The notes below the pieces were generated by a model that was not told the origin of the DNA, searched no databases, and saw only the letters and a program-made list of their open reading frames with translations. Made by a program: the position numbers and the translations under genes. This document shows positions 26,301 through 36,968 of a stretch of 64,000 bases of DNA, piece after piece; position 1 is the stretch's first letter, and every line of letters begins with the position of its first letter. The stretch is from Casuarius casuarius (taxonomy: Eukaryota > Chordata > Aves > Casuariiformes > Casuariidae): NCBI GenBank assembly GCA_003342895.1, contig PTFA01000020.1:4424515-4488514 (forward strand), read 5' to 3'.

Positions 26301-29272
26301 CATCTGTACAAGGAAGGTAAGGAGTTACCATCTGCGTGCAGGTTGAAAGCTCCGGGCTGTGGCCTGAAGCTGGGCTTAGAGCCAAGGACTGGCAGTGAAA
26401 AGTGACTATAATTGAATGCAATATGTGTAAAGTGTCAGCAAGAGGTCTGAAACAAAAACCCTCAGGGAGGCAGGCTGGCTGTTACAGTAGAAGCCTAGGT
26501 TAAGATTTGCATGTGCTACAGGTCACGAGAGACAAAAGGTTTGGTGCTCTCCATGTAACACCTCGTGGCTGCCTGCTTTGTACTGAACAGCATATCAGCA
26601 ACCAGACTCAAAGGGGGCTGAAAGCAGAAGCAGAGTTTCGCAGCTTAGGATTACTGTACGATGGGAGACTGCTGAGACACAGCATACGCAGTACCTGCTC
26701 CTCTGCTATTCTCATTTTTCCTCAGTTTGTCAAATTAACATACTTCCAACCATACAAAACATTAAAGGAAGCAAGCAAATCTGGCCTTGTAGGCAGATGA
26801 ACTTTCACCAAATAGATAAGAAAATACAGCTTCAGATAAGCGTAAGTTAATGAATGTTAAGTGCACAGCATCTGGTAACATGAATACTGCTTCAGAAAAC
26901 ATGAACATCAGCAAAACACCCCTCCACCGCATGAGTGTACACTAAAACACATAATTTATTCCTTGCCTCACTGAAGCCACCCAATTATCTTATGGGTCCT
27001 AACCTAAGGCTCCTCTTCCAACACACAAATCAGTCGTAAAAAGAAAGTAGTATGATATATGCCAGTCATAAAAATAAAAAGCTTGTGAATCCATATTTCT
27101 GGAGAAATATATGAAACGATCAGACTATAAACAGCACTTTTTTTTTTTTTTGTAGTAAATAATCCTGCAGCAGCAACAGGCTGGACTACAAAGCCATTTT
27201 CCATAGCTTTTATACTGAGGTTATCATTCTTCCTCTTCACTAGAGTCTCCACCAATCCTTTGCCCTGTTTTGAAGCGTTGTTGCTTAAGAGAAAGGCAAG
27301 GCCAAGTTTTCCAGAGCAAATATATGGGGATAATTTTGTATCTTCAAGTCAGAGATGCAATAGTTCAAATGATGCCATGAACGCCAACCAGAAAATCAGT
27401 AACTATTAAGTAAGTAAGTCTGGGTAGCAAGACCTTCTAAAATAAGTGAGCAAATAAAATATAATGGACTTTTCTTTAATCAACAAACTAGAAAGTCCTT
27501 TGCTTAAAAAAAAAAATTTCTTATGCTTTATTTTATGCTATGTTTTCTTAGACTGATAGCTTCAGCCTCTCAAGGAAGCCTAAGAACAGTGGCTGGCTTC
27601 ATTATTAAAGAGCGGTTTCCATTCTAGTGAAACTCAATTTCTTTGCATGGGTGCTGAGAGCCAACCCGCCACCCCTAGGAAATGGATGTGTTAACAGGGC
27701 CTGCTTCTGTGTGCCTCACTCATGCTATCCCTCAGCGGGCTTTTCAGCTAACGACNGATCAGTACAAGTTGGACATACAGAACTAGGCTCCAGAACATAC
27801 AACATACCTCAAGCAGCCCTTGCAGCGAAAAGCTAATTAGTCTTCAAATTAATTCTCAATTCTAATCACAGACTACAGCAGTGGTAGTTATAGAGAGAAA
27901 CTTGCTCACCTGGTCCATGTGAGCATGCTGATACACAAACTACCACACTTGAATACATGAATTCCACTTCGGATTTACGAAGGTTGGATTTCATAAGAAT
28001 GCAATAGGTACAGGCACCTTCTACTTGNTTTCTGTTCTGGAGGGGCCTTTACAAGTAATCTATATACTTTACCTTTCTAACTGGCTCTGATCAGTGTTCA
28101 CAAGGCTAAGCTACGACTTTTNGAGTTTTCCTGAAAGTGAGGAAATTCACCATTTTCAAATCTGTGTTTCGATGTGATGCCTAGAGAAGAGCTGTACCAA
28201 GTTTTAGGCACCAGCGAGATTCTCAGACGCTCCATCCACACAATTGTGCCTGAGCACATACTCACTTAAGCTTCTGTGGGCAGGGGTACAAGTACAAATC
28301 AAAGTCTGACAATGTCCTCAGACCTCTCTCCAATGCTAAAACAATGCGATTCTTAAAACAGGCCTTTCTTTTCCTGCAGAAACCAATCCAGCAATAACTT
28401 CCCAAATATGTCTACCAGATCAGTCTGCACCCAGGACAACTAAGAATGACCCCAGAAGAGCATGCAGCTGGCACAAAGGAAAGTGCCTGCTCCCATATGC
28501 CAGCCAGGAGAATTCTCCATTTTAGAGCTGAAGTCCTCTCCCAGTCTCTCCTATGAGAGCTTTCCATTTTGTACAAATAAAGTAATCTGATCCTCTTTCA
28601 TCCCCAACAAGTACCCTAACCACCAAGTTTTAGGATCACATTCTTCCTTTCCACTCCAAAAATCCAAGTCCAAGTCAGAGTGATAATCTAAAACAGACCT
28701 CCCAGCATAGTGGAGAGTACCTGACGAACAAGGGCTGATAAAAGAGATATCCACACCTCTCACCCAGCCCCGAAGGCTCCTCTCCTGCATTCCTAAATCT
28801 AAAATTGCAATGAGGTGCTCAAGCCTGTTTGCCACTTTATTTACAGCTGTTCATGCCATGGGATGAGGTAGCTTATCACGGAAAAGTGCCCAGCTTCCAC
28901 ATGAGTACTAACAGACACCAGGGGAGAGATTTCCTCTAGAGAGAACATTAAGAATCTCTCTACTCCCCAACAAAACTCACTTTTGGTAACTGTTTATTAC
29001 CGAACCATCCCAAGATCATTTTGCTATAGTGAACCTTTTTGATTCAACATAGCTCTTCTTAACTGGCGCGGACAAGCAGTTTCACAGTAAATACACTATA
29101 TGCAACCTGTAACAGTATTTTTCTCTTTTCCTCCTCTAGGTTAGCAGGTTTTTATGCAAATCGGATGGTTCTAACCTGCTTGATAGCCCTGGGTGCAGCT
29201 GGGATTGTTAACAGCCTTCTGGATGAATACCTGGACTTCAGCATTGGGAAGATATTGCGTAAATTGTTTTGA
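17280..29272 (+). CDS. MGST2: Microsomal glutathione S-transferase 2 (complete, five exons)
   Basis: The coding sequence joins 17280-17337, 22507-22606, 24217-24287, 26235-26316 and 29140-29272. It gives 147 residues, the length of human MGST2. The product is an ER-membrane trimer of the MAPEG family that conjugates glutathione, reduces lipid hydroperoxides and can make leukotriene C4 from LTA4. Visible marks are four hydrophobic segments (about 4-27, 59-76, 78-96, 113-131), the glutathione-site block [11 protein letters not shown] at 51-61 (Arg51, Asn55, Glu58), Arg90, Tyr97, and Arg104, the thiolate-activating arginine of LTC4S. All splice sites are GT-AG, with phases 1, 2, 1, 2. Internal exon sizes of 100, 71 and 82 nt match those I recall for LTC4S and ALOX5AP. 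The start has a good Kozak context (A at -3, G at +4). Residue 93 is Phe where human MGST2 and LTC4S have Tyr. LTC4S and FLAP fit less well, because the whole protein reads as MGST2, including the DEYLD motif near the C-terminus. Confidence 0.97.
17338..22506 (+). other. MGST2: MGST2 intron 1
   Basis: A 5.2-kb intron with GT-AG ends, phase 1. It holds a (GTTT)n microsatellite at 18231-18250 and a long T tract near 18585-18606. No further gene or exon is seen. Confidence 0.85.
18231..18250 (+). repeat. (GTTT)n microsatellite
   Basis: About five tandem GTTT units in MGST2 intron 1. Confidence 0.9.
22507..22606 (+). CDS. MGST2: MGST2 coding exon 2
   Basis: This 100-nt exon lies between a TTGCAG acceptor and a GTAAGT donor. 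It completes helix 1 and encodes the cytosolic loop [20 protein letters not shown], including Arg51. It ends in phase 2, inside a Gln codon. Confidence 0.97.
22607..24216 (+). other. MGST2: MGST2 intron 2
   Basis: A 1.6-kb AT-rich intron with GT-AG ends, phase 2. Nothing else is recognised in it. Confidence 0.85.
24217..24287 (+). CDS. MGST2: MGST2 coding exon 3
   Basis: This 71-nt exon lies between a CTGCAG acceptor and a GTAAAC donor. It encodes [18 protein letters not shown] and the following residues: the MAPEG signature with Asn55 and Glu58, and transmembrane helix 2. It ends in phase 1. Confidence 0.97.
24288..26234 (+). other. MGST2: MGST2 intron 3
   Basis: A 1.9-kb intron, phase 1. 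It has a T tract just after the donor (about 24309-24331) and an AT-rich alternating repeat about 150 bases before exon 4. Confidence 0.85.
25997..26082. repeat. AT-rich alternating, partly self-complementary repeat
   Basis: A run of TA/CATA units (TGTATATATACATACATATT, then ACGTACGT, then TATATAAATACATATATATA) able to form hairpins, ending in an ambiguous base and a T tract. It lies in MGST2 intron 3. Confidence 0.85.
26235..26316 (+). CDS. MGST2: MGST2 coding exon 4
   Basis: This 82-nt exon lies between a CTAG acceptor and a GTAAGG donor. It encodes helix 3 and the active-site edge, including Arg90, Phe93 (Tyr in human) and Tyr97. It ends in phase 2 within the codon for Arg104. Confidence 0.97.
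26317..29139 (+). other. MGST2: MGST2 intron 4
   Basis: A 2.8-kb intron, phase 2, ending in a strong polypyrimidine tract and CTCTAG. It contains three ambiguous bases and T/A tracts. No gene is seen. Confidence 0.85.
29140..29272 (+). CDS. MGST2: MGST2 terminal coding exon 5
   Basis: The exon follows a pyrimidine-rich CTCCTCTAG acceptor. It completes Arg104, then encodes helix 4 and the tail [16 protein letters not shown]. The TGA stop is at 29270-29272. The basic C-terminus resembles that of other MAPEG proteins. Confidence 0.97.
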
Positions 29273-29550
29273 AGATTGTTTTTCTTTTTAAAAAATAGAT
29301 AATGCAGATGCTTTCCCTAGACATCAAAGAGATAACCTGTGTGTGACTAAGGCATCAGAATTCTCTCCTAGCAGCCCACTGCAATGTAAAAATGCATGCT
29401 TTTCCTGAGTTTTGTCTGCACTTCCTCCTTTCCCATTGCTCTTGCAAAGGAGTCTGTCAGACAGAATGCCACGTCATGTCTGCATTTTCAATTAATTTTC
29501 TGGTTTCACATACAGTACTGTAAACCCTAAACAAAGTACATAAAATTAAA
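29273..29550 (+). other. MGST2: Probable MGST2 3' UTR with ATTAAA signal
   Basis: This non-coding stretch follows the stop codon. The variant poly(A) signal ATTAAA at 29545-29550 is the first reasonable one I see, giving a UTR of about 290-300 bases. Transcript data could move the end. Confidence 0.4.
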
Positions 29551-32500
29551 ATCATTAATTCACCAAGTAACCTAGCTGCAACTCGTACTGTAAGCAACAG
29601 TCCATCTTACCCAATGTCCTTCAGCTTTGCCAATGCCTCTCTAGTCTTCCTTCACTCCTCTTCATTTTCTCGAGCAGCATCCTCTATTCTACACAAATGT
29701 AAAAATATGCTTTGTTGCACTATGCTGTTGAAAGGTCCCAATTTTGCAAGTATATCCAATCCCACTTCAGGAGGGTGTTTAAGCATACACTGAAACACTG
29801 CTTTCTTCAGGAAAACATTTAAAGCTGTACTTGACCTTACACTTCTGTGAAGGCCTTTTGATTTTATACACACGCTTACAGTTCAACACATGCTCAAAAA
29901 CTTTTCTCGTATAAGTGGGGCCCTACTGCAGGCAGATCCCAGTTCTCACANAAAGCCTCTCGAAGACGGGCTATATCCACAATGCAGCACTCGCGAGATG
30001 GAGACCCTGCCCAGACAAAGAGAAGGCACAGATGCTCGTCAAACAATCGGGTCTACTTCATTGTCTCCCAAAGAAGGCACAGATGGCTGGGGTGTGGGAG
30101 AGACTACACAAACGCCCCAGCACAGCAAAAGCGCTGGGAATCATAAAATTACAACAAAAAGCAAACTGACTATGAAAAGAGTTTTCTACTAAAAGGAGGG
30201 AAAAGTCATGGCTTAGCACCATCAGCTCAAAGCGTGCCAAGGCTGAATTTAAACCGTGTAGAAGAAAAGAGAAGCAAGGCCGTGGCTGATTATTTTAGCA
30301 GCTCCTGATAATTCAAGCTATTTAGGCAATGTTGAATATATCAATGCAAGCTAGAGTCAGCAGCCTGAAGCTTTTTCTGCCATGTCTCTGAAGACAGGAT
30401 ATGGCCAAAGATGTTGCACATGTTTATAGCGCTGTTCATTCAGATCTACATAACGAGCACATGGTGTGCTTAAAAGTCTACTGGGGTTGATAAGCTGAGC
30501 ACAACACAGAGTGCTGGATCAAGTTCATAATAATCTTTTATATGAAATAAGCGAGTGTATTACATGTGCAGAATTTAGTGCTTTAGAGTCACTGTAATGT
30601 GATTAAAGGGCATAATTTAGAACTTGCAGGTGGCAAAGGTTGAAATGGCATTTGAAACAATAAAACAAAACAAGTGCATAGGTGGAAGACTTGGGGTCAG
30701 TGATGGCTGCTGAGGGGAAAAGGACAGATCATGATGGCAAACAGACTGGAGCTGGCACAGCTGTGGAAAGGGCAATTCTCTGGCAGTATGGCTCCAGGGA
30801 GAAAGCAAAACAGGGCCAGATTAACGTCCACAGAAATCACTGGGAATTCTTCCATGAACGTTTATTCCTTGGGCTGAAAGACAGAAAATCCACCTACCCA
30901 ACTGCCAGTGATGCCCTGAGACAGTCAGAGGCAGCAGGAGGTGCTGCCAGCAGAAGAAAAAACAAGACAAAGGTCCAAATTACATTACAGGCTTAAAATA
31001 CTTATTAGAGGGGGTCCAAAGATAGCTAGTTGTGTTCAAGTAAGTCTTTTCTTCTGAAATTATTCCATTCCAAGCTTACCCTAGCATAACTACAGAGAAC
31101 TTTCCTTCTCCAAGGACCCCACCTAATCCACTAAAAGGAATAAACTGCTGTCACACAGGCCAATTTCACATGCCAAAAAACTGTGGGTGTAAGGCAGTAA
31201 TGTATCGCCTAGTAACACTAAGCCACAGCACTAAGGGATAAACATGAGATGAAACTTTTAGGATCTGTACCAGCTCATTACAGGGCAGAAGTCGGCCTAA
31301 AGCTGAGGATGCTACTTGCCTTCTGAATGTGTCACTGCTTTTTCCCCCAGTGAGCCAGGACAGAATGTCTAAGATCTGAAACTCTGTTAAAGACTGACTC
31401 ACCTATAATTAAAACCAAAACACACCTGTAACTGATACATGCTGTCAGTGTCAGTAAGAGTATTTAGTTTTGTTCTAGTGAGAACCCCACCTTTTCCTGC
31501 TTGCTTCCTGCTGATCAAGAAGTTAGTATGAGGCTGCACATTCAACATACATTACAAGTCTGATGCAAATAGTCATCTGCTGGTCATGACCAGAACTGAA
31601 AATGGTCCCTGCCACATTTTCAAAGCCAGTGTATACCTAGGAGCCTCATGCTGAAAGCACCTTTTCCCAGCAAGCTGCCAGCACAGGTTGAGGAGTAACT
31701 CTGGCAAGTCCCGTTGATCTGGGCNGCGCTACTTCTTTGTGCCCTGTATCTACGTCTAAAATGGTAAAGGACTTAAATTAGGGAGAGAAGGAGACCTCAC
31801 CTTAAAGGTTGTACTTGGAGCAGAGCCTCACCATCTTCCTAAGCTTCCACAAGTGAACAGAGGTCCAATGTCCAATCCCCCTGACTCCCAGTAGGCTGCA
31901 AACATGGAGATACTGGTGTTGAGCCTTGAAGGCTACATGGCATGTTTCTATCTAAAGCAGGTCATATAAATACAAGTCCATACGCACTTTCCATGTCTTT
32001 CTGATAACAGAATTCCCACACTGTATCAGTAGCAGGCTGGGGAACCACTCTAAACATGTACCTTCACCTCTTCCCCAGTTTCCCCTACTCTTTTTTCCAA
32101 CTTGCTTATCTAACCCCACATCTCTTTCTTCCACTACACCTCATTTCTCCAGATTGCAGCCACAGGACTCCTACATCCTGAATTCTTCATCTCATATCTT
32201 CCCTTGAAAGCACTTCCTTGCTCACTGCTCAGCATATTGTGCAGCAAATGTAAAAAGTGGGAGCCACTGCCTCTCATGGGAACAAATTATTATAGGCCAG
32301 CTCCCCCACAGCAACTGCATGAGTGCAAATTTTACCTCAGAACACAGGCAGTTGTAACAACTTACCTTGCTCACAGAAAGGGGTAAAATGACCTCAGATA
32401 ACAGCACACACCTGAGTAAGTACTTACCACAGAGCAGCTAATCACAGTAACCTGGAACTCTACCACCTGCACGTGGTAACTACTCAGGTGTGCCTAGGGG

Positions 32501-32555
32501 GTGGCTAACCGGAATTCAAGGGACCTACCAGGCGCTGAGCAAATGCTGGGGCAAG
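29551..32555. other. Intergenic between convergent MGST2 and MAML3
   Basis: About 3 kb without a supported gene or recognisable transposon. It is unremarkable in base composition until the CpG island at its right end. Confidence 0.6.
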
Positions 32556-32559
32556 CAAG

Positions 32560-33000
32560 CAGCGAGAGAGGGGAGGGTTTGCGCCAGCTACGCCCTGCCC
32601 CTGCCTGCCTGCCTTCCGCAGGGCCGGGCGACCCCCGGGGCCTGCCTAGGGCCAGCGGGGGAAGGGGCCGGCGGCAGCGCTGGTGCGAAGCAGCAGGGCC
32701 CCTCCCAGCGCTGCTCACGGCAGGCGACGGGGCGCTGCCCGCACGCCCGCCGAGGAAGTTCAACTGCTCCTGTCGCAGGAGACTTAACACAAAATGGGGT
32801 CGGCCCCCGCCCCGCTCTCCCCGCACCCCAGGGGGGGTCCGCGAAGGCCGGCGCCGCGCCCGCTACGGCTACCGTTAGCGCTGCTGTCACCGCGGCCGTT
32901 ACGGCTACCGTTGGCGCTGCCGTTGCCGCGACCGTTGGGAGCGCGCGCCGCGCCGCGGCGGATGGGGGTGGGGGGAGCGCCGGGGCGGTGCAGGAGTGCT
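32560..33000. promoter_or_regulatory. CpG island at the inferred MAML3 3' end
   Basis: GC- and CpG-rich sequence of about 440 bases with sharp borders. It has many CG dinucleotides (GCGCGCGCC and CCGCGCC-type runs) between AT-rich flanks. It could be a promoter for an unannotated transcript or a GC-rich downstream element. It contains a 36-bp tandem repeat and an open frame of 215 codons (32490-33137) that resembles no family I know. Confidence 0.6.
32865..32936 (+). repeat. Two tandem copies of a 36-bp GC-rich repeat
   Basis: Copies at 32865-32900 and 32901-32936 both begin ACGGCTACCGTT and differ at five positions (31 of 36 identical). The period is a multiple of three, so in the 215-codon frame it reads as two 12-residue Ala/Val/Thr units. 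Confidence 0.9.
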
Positions 33001-33036
33001 GTAAACCAGACTTAGATGCGACTCAGATAACCATCT

Positions 33037-33046
33037 TTTATTTATT
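33037..33046 (-). terminator. MAML3: Candidate MAML3 polyadenylation signals (two overlapping AATAAA)
   Basis: TTTATTTATT on the + strand reads as two overlapping AATAAA hexamers on the - strand, in an A-rich tract. Cleavage would fall about 15-30 bases on, near 33010-33025, just before the CpG island begins. Confidence 0.5.
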
Positions 33047-33324
33047 TTTTTGTTTTGTTTTGTTTTTCCTTTTCTTTAAAAGTGGTATGTTAACATCAGG
33101 TCTTTTCTACATTTTCGGAGCTCTGTACAGGTCTTAAAAGGAAATAAGCAATGCTTAATGTACAAAGTAAAAACAGAAAACTAGAAAAATCTGAATAAAA
33201 TGGAGCAAGTTGCTGTCAGGGATACAGTACAAATTAGTAATTAGACATCATCTGAAGTGCAATACCACTGCAGTAAGGATGAGTTAAGGGATGAAATAAA
33301 AATACTCTATTTTAAACAAAGAGT

Positions 33325-33357
33325 GTATATATATATATATATTTATATGTATATATT
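33325..33357. repeat. (TA)n microsatellite in MAML3 3' UTR
   Basis: An alternating TA run interrupted by TTATATG, within the inferred 3' UTR. Confidence 0.9.
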
Positions 33358-34382
33358 TTACAGATAGTAGACCCAATGATATCTGTAGAATTGTAAAAAC
33401 ATATTTACAAATAACCTTTTTTTTTTAAAACATTACATATACATCAGCACCATAGTAAGAAAAAAAAAACCCCAAACAACCCCCCCCAAACCTATTAAAA
33501 TCTACCTCTCTAGTACTTGGTCCCAGTACGGAGTATTTGGAGGAAGCTTTACAACGACAGCAGAGGCTCAGTCTTCATCGCTGGGTACTCAGCACAGCCC
33601 GCCTCTCTCTCACGAGCAGGACTTGCCGTGGTGCTGCTGCGCGGTGGTTGCGAGCCGGCGGTGCGCGGCTCTGGGCCGGCAGGAGCAGCTCCCNTAGCTC
33701 GCCTGCCCCTTCCTTTGATGCTAGTCCGACTGAGACCCGCTCACCCACAAGATGCTCGTGGACTGAACACTTTGGCTGGTACTCTCTTTTTATGGATTGG
33801 GGGCCCAGCCCGGCTCCCAGCGAAGAGGCAGGCGGACGGATCCCTGCCGTCTCCAGTAGGGGCTGGGATAGGTCCTTGCACTGTGTTTTAAAAAGGTGTT
33901 AGCTAAAAGAGTTTTAACTAAAGCATTTTAAAAATCTCGCACAGTCCGGGCAAGCTGGATATATAACCGATTTGATAGCTTGCCTTGACTCGCTAATCCA
34001 CATTAAAAGTGCAGCTTCTCCTGTCTACACACTAGCATTTAAAACGGATATTTGCCCTAGTCTAGGTAAGCCCTGCGAGGGGTTACTGCACAACAGGGAG
34101 CCGTAACAGGGTGCCGAGATGGCTCCAGGCCCACTTTATTCCCACTTCTTAATGTGATGTGTATCTGTCCTCCACAGAGAAAGGAAAGGACTTGAAAACG
34201 CAAGGTACCAAGCCCCTCTGCTCCCATGGATTTCAGTGGCTCAGCGCTTTACAACATTGGGCCCAAGGAAAGCAACACACAAAGAGGCAACCGGTAGCTG
34301 AATAGTCAGTATTTGTAGTTGTACAGTAGAGACATTTTCACTACAGAGCATGTGTTATGGTTCACAGAGACTAGTGTTAGGC

Positions 34383-34540
34383 CAGAGGTTTCCAAACTAG
34401 CTGGACTGTTGACCACTGTTAATGTCCTTTATGTACCACTATGTACCCTGATCACCAGCTCTCAACTGAAAACACTAACAAGGTGATAGGTTTCTGTGGA
34501 CAACTTACTTCGGCCTCCGACTGCAGCTTGGGAATCACTG
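34383..34540. mobile_element. hAT-type MITE in the MAML3 3' UTR
   Basis: A 158-bp element. The left end CAGAGGTTTCCAAACT and the reverse complement of the right end, CAGTGATTCCCAAGCT, match at 12 of 16 positions. Both carry the CAGNGNTT(Y)CCAA pattern of hAT/Charlie-like elements. The flanking octamers TGTTAGGC and CTTTAGAC agree at 5 of 8 positions around a central TTAG, as expected of an old hAT target duplication. It has no coding capacity. Confidence 0.55.
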
Positions 34541-35846
34541 CTTTAGACATTCAGCCGGCATCTCAATATTGTAAAAGGCATATCACAACTTTATTACAGT
34601 CCTGCTCAGCACAGGTCCACATTTACCCTGGGAAGAGATAGTAGTATGTCTCTATTGCCTAAAAGCTTATCTGGGCAGACCCTGTGATTGTTATAACTAA
34701 ATAAATTATTCTACCCATTCGTGAATGTTCTTTACAGTAGTCCTTCCTTGATTCCTGTTTTTCAAATACTGCAGTGAATTTTATTCCAGCAAACCAGAGA
34801 GATTAGACCAAACATCTGCTTAAAACAGAAGATGAGGTTGCTTGTGACAAATCAAGAGCCCAGAAATAGCAGGGTTATAATATCTGCTGATCTTGTGCTA
34901 TTGAAGAGGAGAAGAGAAATCCATTCTGGGCACCAAACTCTCCCTGTTTATTTGCTCATGCTGGTTTTCTCCTCCCCTTCCTGCCCCTTTGCGGTGGCTG
35001 TTGCTCACCTGAAAAGAAGTGCAGTGGCCTTACTTTGTTTTACACTGAAAGGTAAGAGGGAAAAAAAGCGATATGAAAATACACTGGGGAGGAAGGAGAA
35101 ATGGGGACCTGCTTAGGACCTATGCTGACGTCTCTGGGTACCTCTTAGCCCTTTAACACCGTTCCTAGCTGCTGTTCCCCACCCCCAGGCAGCAGAGACA
35201 TGCTGAAGTGCTCTGACAGAGAAGCACTATTGCAAGTCCCAAGGGGACTAAATAGCTCATTAGGTTAACTCACCCACCTAAGCATCTCCAGTAACAGTCC
35301 TGTAATCAGACTGTCCTTCTCACTGTACTGCCAAATTTATGTTGTGCTACATCTTTATTGGATTTTTATCACTCTGCAGTGAAAATGGTGAGCTCTCCGT
35401 GACTGTTCAGGTTTGTCACATGTGTGCTGCACATTCCCATGTGACATCCCAGGGCAGGCCTTGTGGGCCTGACCGTGGCTCACCTGAGGCCTGCTTACAC
35501 CCAGGGTTAAGCCTGTTTCTGACCAGGGCCTGTGCAATCACCTGCAGACTTCTTTAGGCTTCACTCCTAGGTTTTTTCATCCAGTGCCCTGAAAGTTGCA
35601 GTGTTTACAGTAAAATGAGGTGGGAGATACTGGGACCACCTCATACCACTGTGCAATGGGGAAACACCGACTTTACCCAACCAGAGACATCAGCTGGCTT
35701 TTCCAGTTTCCCCGTCCTGCTCCACACACATGCAGCGGATGCTGCTGTGCAATGGAGACTACTTGGTGGAAGTCTTGTGATGCTGGTGTTTTCAGCATCA
35801 CCTGAATCTTCCAAAGTTGGCTACAGATCAGCTCAGTTTGCACGAT

Positions 35847-35900
35847 TAAAAATAAAACAAACAAACAAAATAACCCCAAACCAAACCAACTCAAACGAAA
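35847..35900. repeat. A-rich (CAAA)n-like simple repeat
   Basis: Consecutive AAAC/CAAA and CCAAA units, about 100 bases beyond the MAML3 stop codon. Confidence 0.7.
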
Positions 35901-35991
35901 AGACAACAATCCAAGGATGGAGAGAATATCCAACTTTCTCTTTTTTTTAAAAAAAATGTAACAACCAAAGCTCCAGACTATACAAGCCCAT

Positions 35992-36968
35992 TCACTGGGG
36001 GTTTCCAAACAACTCATCAAGTTCTTGTATCCACTCATCCCCTGGTCCGCTCTTAATGATGGAGTCCACAAGGTCTGTGCCCTCTCCTAAACTCGAGAAT
36101 GACCCCCCTGCTCCTTCATTACTGTAATTGTAAGATATGTCCTGAGTGGGATTCCTCTCGTAGGCCTGGCCTTGGCTGCTCTGAGCAAAGCTGCCACCTG
36201 GCATCTGTTGTGTAGGAGGCTGACTAAAACCAGACATAGTGGGGACCCCTTGGCTTATTGCAGGCATAACCATTGGCCTGGCCTGGCTGGTTCCTTGTTG
36301 CAGCAATTGTCTCCCCATTGCTGGGTTCAGGGCTCTTACTGTTCCACTAGCGTCCACGACTGTCTGATTAAGTCCCTGTGGAAAATGTTGCTTGGACAGC
36401 CTTGGCTGCCCAGACTGCATTGGGTATGTTGTACCGTTATTGAAAGGCCCGATTTCACTGCTAGTCCTTCCGGGTATACCTTGTAAGCCTCGCTGCTGCC
36501 AGTTTTGTGTTCCTTGAGGGACAGTCCCCATCAGGTTTTGAAGTCGTGGTGCTTGTGGCCTGGGTAAGACCTGGCCCACAGGTCCTTTCATCTGCTGCTG
36601 ATGTTGGGGAAGAGCAGAGTTTACCAGCATGTTCTGACCAAAATTGCTGACCATTCCCACTGCTTGTCCAGAGGCAGGCTGCCTCGTTCCCTGGCCTGTG
36701 TTATGTGCCATGTTCATGCCACTTTGGTTTGGGTGCTGCAACATTTGGCTCATCCCTGTGCTCATACTGTACATTCCTGGCTGGCTGGAGGAGGCGTTGC
36801 TGTAAGGAGCCATGCCCATGTCTGACTGGCCTGCTGCTGTCGGCAGCGCGCTCGGGTTCTGGGAGGGACCCATCGCCATCATGCTCGCGTTCTGAGCCAT
36901 CATTCGGGACGTCCTCATGCTCTGGAGTGCTGCTTGGTTTCGCACAGCTGCCATATCCTGGGGAGAAC
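35992..36968 (-). CDS. MAML3: MAML3 terminal coding exon
   Basis: The exon starts after the acceptor TTTTTGGTGTAG with GSPQDMAAVRNQAALQSMRT and runs 977 coding bases to TGA. It contains the Met/Gln/Ser/Pro-rich region (PGMYSMSTGMSQMLQHPNQS, MKGPVGQVLPRPQAP, GTSQARPMVMPAISQG) and the acidic activation tail. The open frame is uninterrupted. Open frames on the opposite strand here are shadows. Confidence 0.97.

Larger units (their letters stand above)
33025..35991 (-). other. MAML3: Inferred MAML3 3' UTR
   Basis: This is about 3 kb of mostly AT-rich sequence downstream of the MAML3 stop. It has T/A runs, a (TA)n tract and no supported frame, and ends near overlapping AATAAA signals. MAML3 mRNAs are known to have long 3' UTRs. 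It includes a GC-rich patch (about 33540-33870) and a hAT MITE (34383-34540). The extent is inferred. Shorter alternative ends are possible, because other TTTATT sites (for example near 34134) also read as AATAAA on the - strand. Confidence 0.55.

Noticed and set aside
36172..36486. 104-codon open frame on the + strand over the MAML3 terminal exon
   Set aside because: It is the antisense shadow of real MAML3 coding sequence, with no independent support.
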